Below, one piece after another: positions 63,891 to 64,000 of a stretch of DNA of 64,000 nucleotides. Within the stretch, counting starts at the first letter, position 1, and every line of letters starts with the position of its first letter. Made by a program: the position numbers and the translations under genes. The DNA is from Miltoncostaea sp963823515 (GTDB taxonomy: Bacteria > Actinomycetota > Thermoleophilia > Miltoncostaeales > Miltoncostaeaceae). Under the pieces are notes generated by a model. It worked only from the letters and a program-made list of their open reading frames with translations, made no database searches and was not told the origin of the DNA. The stretch lies in assembly GCA_963823515.1 (NCBI GenBank), contig CAWGMB010000002.1:310001-374000 (forward strand), in the 5' to 3' direction.

Positions 63891-64000
63891 GCGGCGGCCC
63901 CCAGCGGCTCGGACCCCGCGAGCGCCGACAGGCGCGCGGTGGCGGCCGACGCGGTGTGCGCCCAGGTGTGGCCGGCGCGGATGTGCGCCGAGGCCGCGGC
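63887..64000 (-). CDS. C-terminal end of a gene cut by the window edge
   Basis: The last 37 codons (HIRAGHTWAHTASAATARLS then ALAGSEPLGAAA and stop) are in frame to the edge. The WAHTASAATARLSAL pattern resembles the final helix of group 1 (GT4) glycosyltransferases, but too little is visible for a firm call. It overlaps the next GT2 gene by GTGA. Confidence 0.6.
   Translation of the reverse strand, partial: AAASAHIRAGHTWAHTASAATARLSALAGSEPLGAAA

Overview
The window is very GC-rich, densely packed DNA with many stop/start overlaps (ATGA, GTGA, TGATG), frequent GTG starts and a recurring TANNNT hexamer 6-8 bases before start codons (leaderless-type promoters). It combines GlgE, a fused TreS-maltokinase and TreY/TreZ with a flagellar locus of the FliY/FlbD/FapA type. 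This suggests a motile high-GC actinobacterium, plausibly of the Thermoleophilia/Solirubrobacterales kind. That placement is inference from gene content only.

Left part (1-16.4 kb): alpha-glucan and trehalose metabolism. Divergent malQ (cut by the left edge) and a tight operon glgE-glgB-treZ-glgX-treY, then a NarL-type regulator whose receiver lacks the phospho-acceptor Asp, a small hypothetical gene, a decayed PAP2 gene and, on the minus strand, treS-mak. Together these allow trehalose to maltose (TreS), to maltose-1-phosphate (Mak), to glucan (GlgE, GlgB), and glucan back to trehalose or oligosaccharides (GlgX, TreY, TreZ, MalQ). A glycogen phosphorylase (glgP) lies at 55.2-57.8 kb inside the flagellar region. 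treZ carries two frameshifts.

Middle (16.4-30.9 kb): hflX (+); a roughly 650-base region without genes that holds paired GTCCAATTGGAC palindromes; a small membrane protein; an L,D-transpeptidase ending a minus-strand run fapA-flhB-flhA-flhF-PilZ-unknowns; on the plus strand a YyaC-family gene (a family known from endospore formers); a SCO1/SenC gene; and an IS481-type transposase remnant.

Right part (31-60.7 kb): minus-strand flagellar genes in the order fliS-like, HDOD, flgB, flgC, fliE, fliF, fliG, fliH, fliI // fliJ, fliK, flgD, TIGR02530-type gene, flgE, flbD, motA, motB, fliL, histidine kinase // fliM, fliY, fliO, fliP, fliQ, fliR. The run is broken after fliI by copC, a decayed cupin gene, acuC-like and CBS genes. 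A second block holds flaG-fliD-fliS-fliT-like. At the right edge (60.9-64 kb) lie glycosyltransferases, one fused to TPR repeats and frameshifted. No flagellin, flgK, flgL, flhG or fliA gene is present.

The most informative regulatory signal is a set of minus-strand promoters of the form TCAA-N15-(G/A/T)CCGAT(A/G), the sigma-28 (FliA/SigD/WhiG) pattern. They precede flaG, flbD, fliO, fliM, fapA and the TPR-glycosyltransferase, with a weaker one at fliJ. They define a local FliA regulon that includes secretion-apparatus genes and a candidate flagellar glycosyltransferase. Several convergent gene pairs end in hairpins that contain both stop codons. All functional calls are from motifs read by eye; no database search was run.
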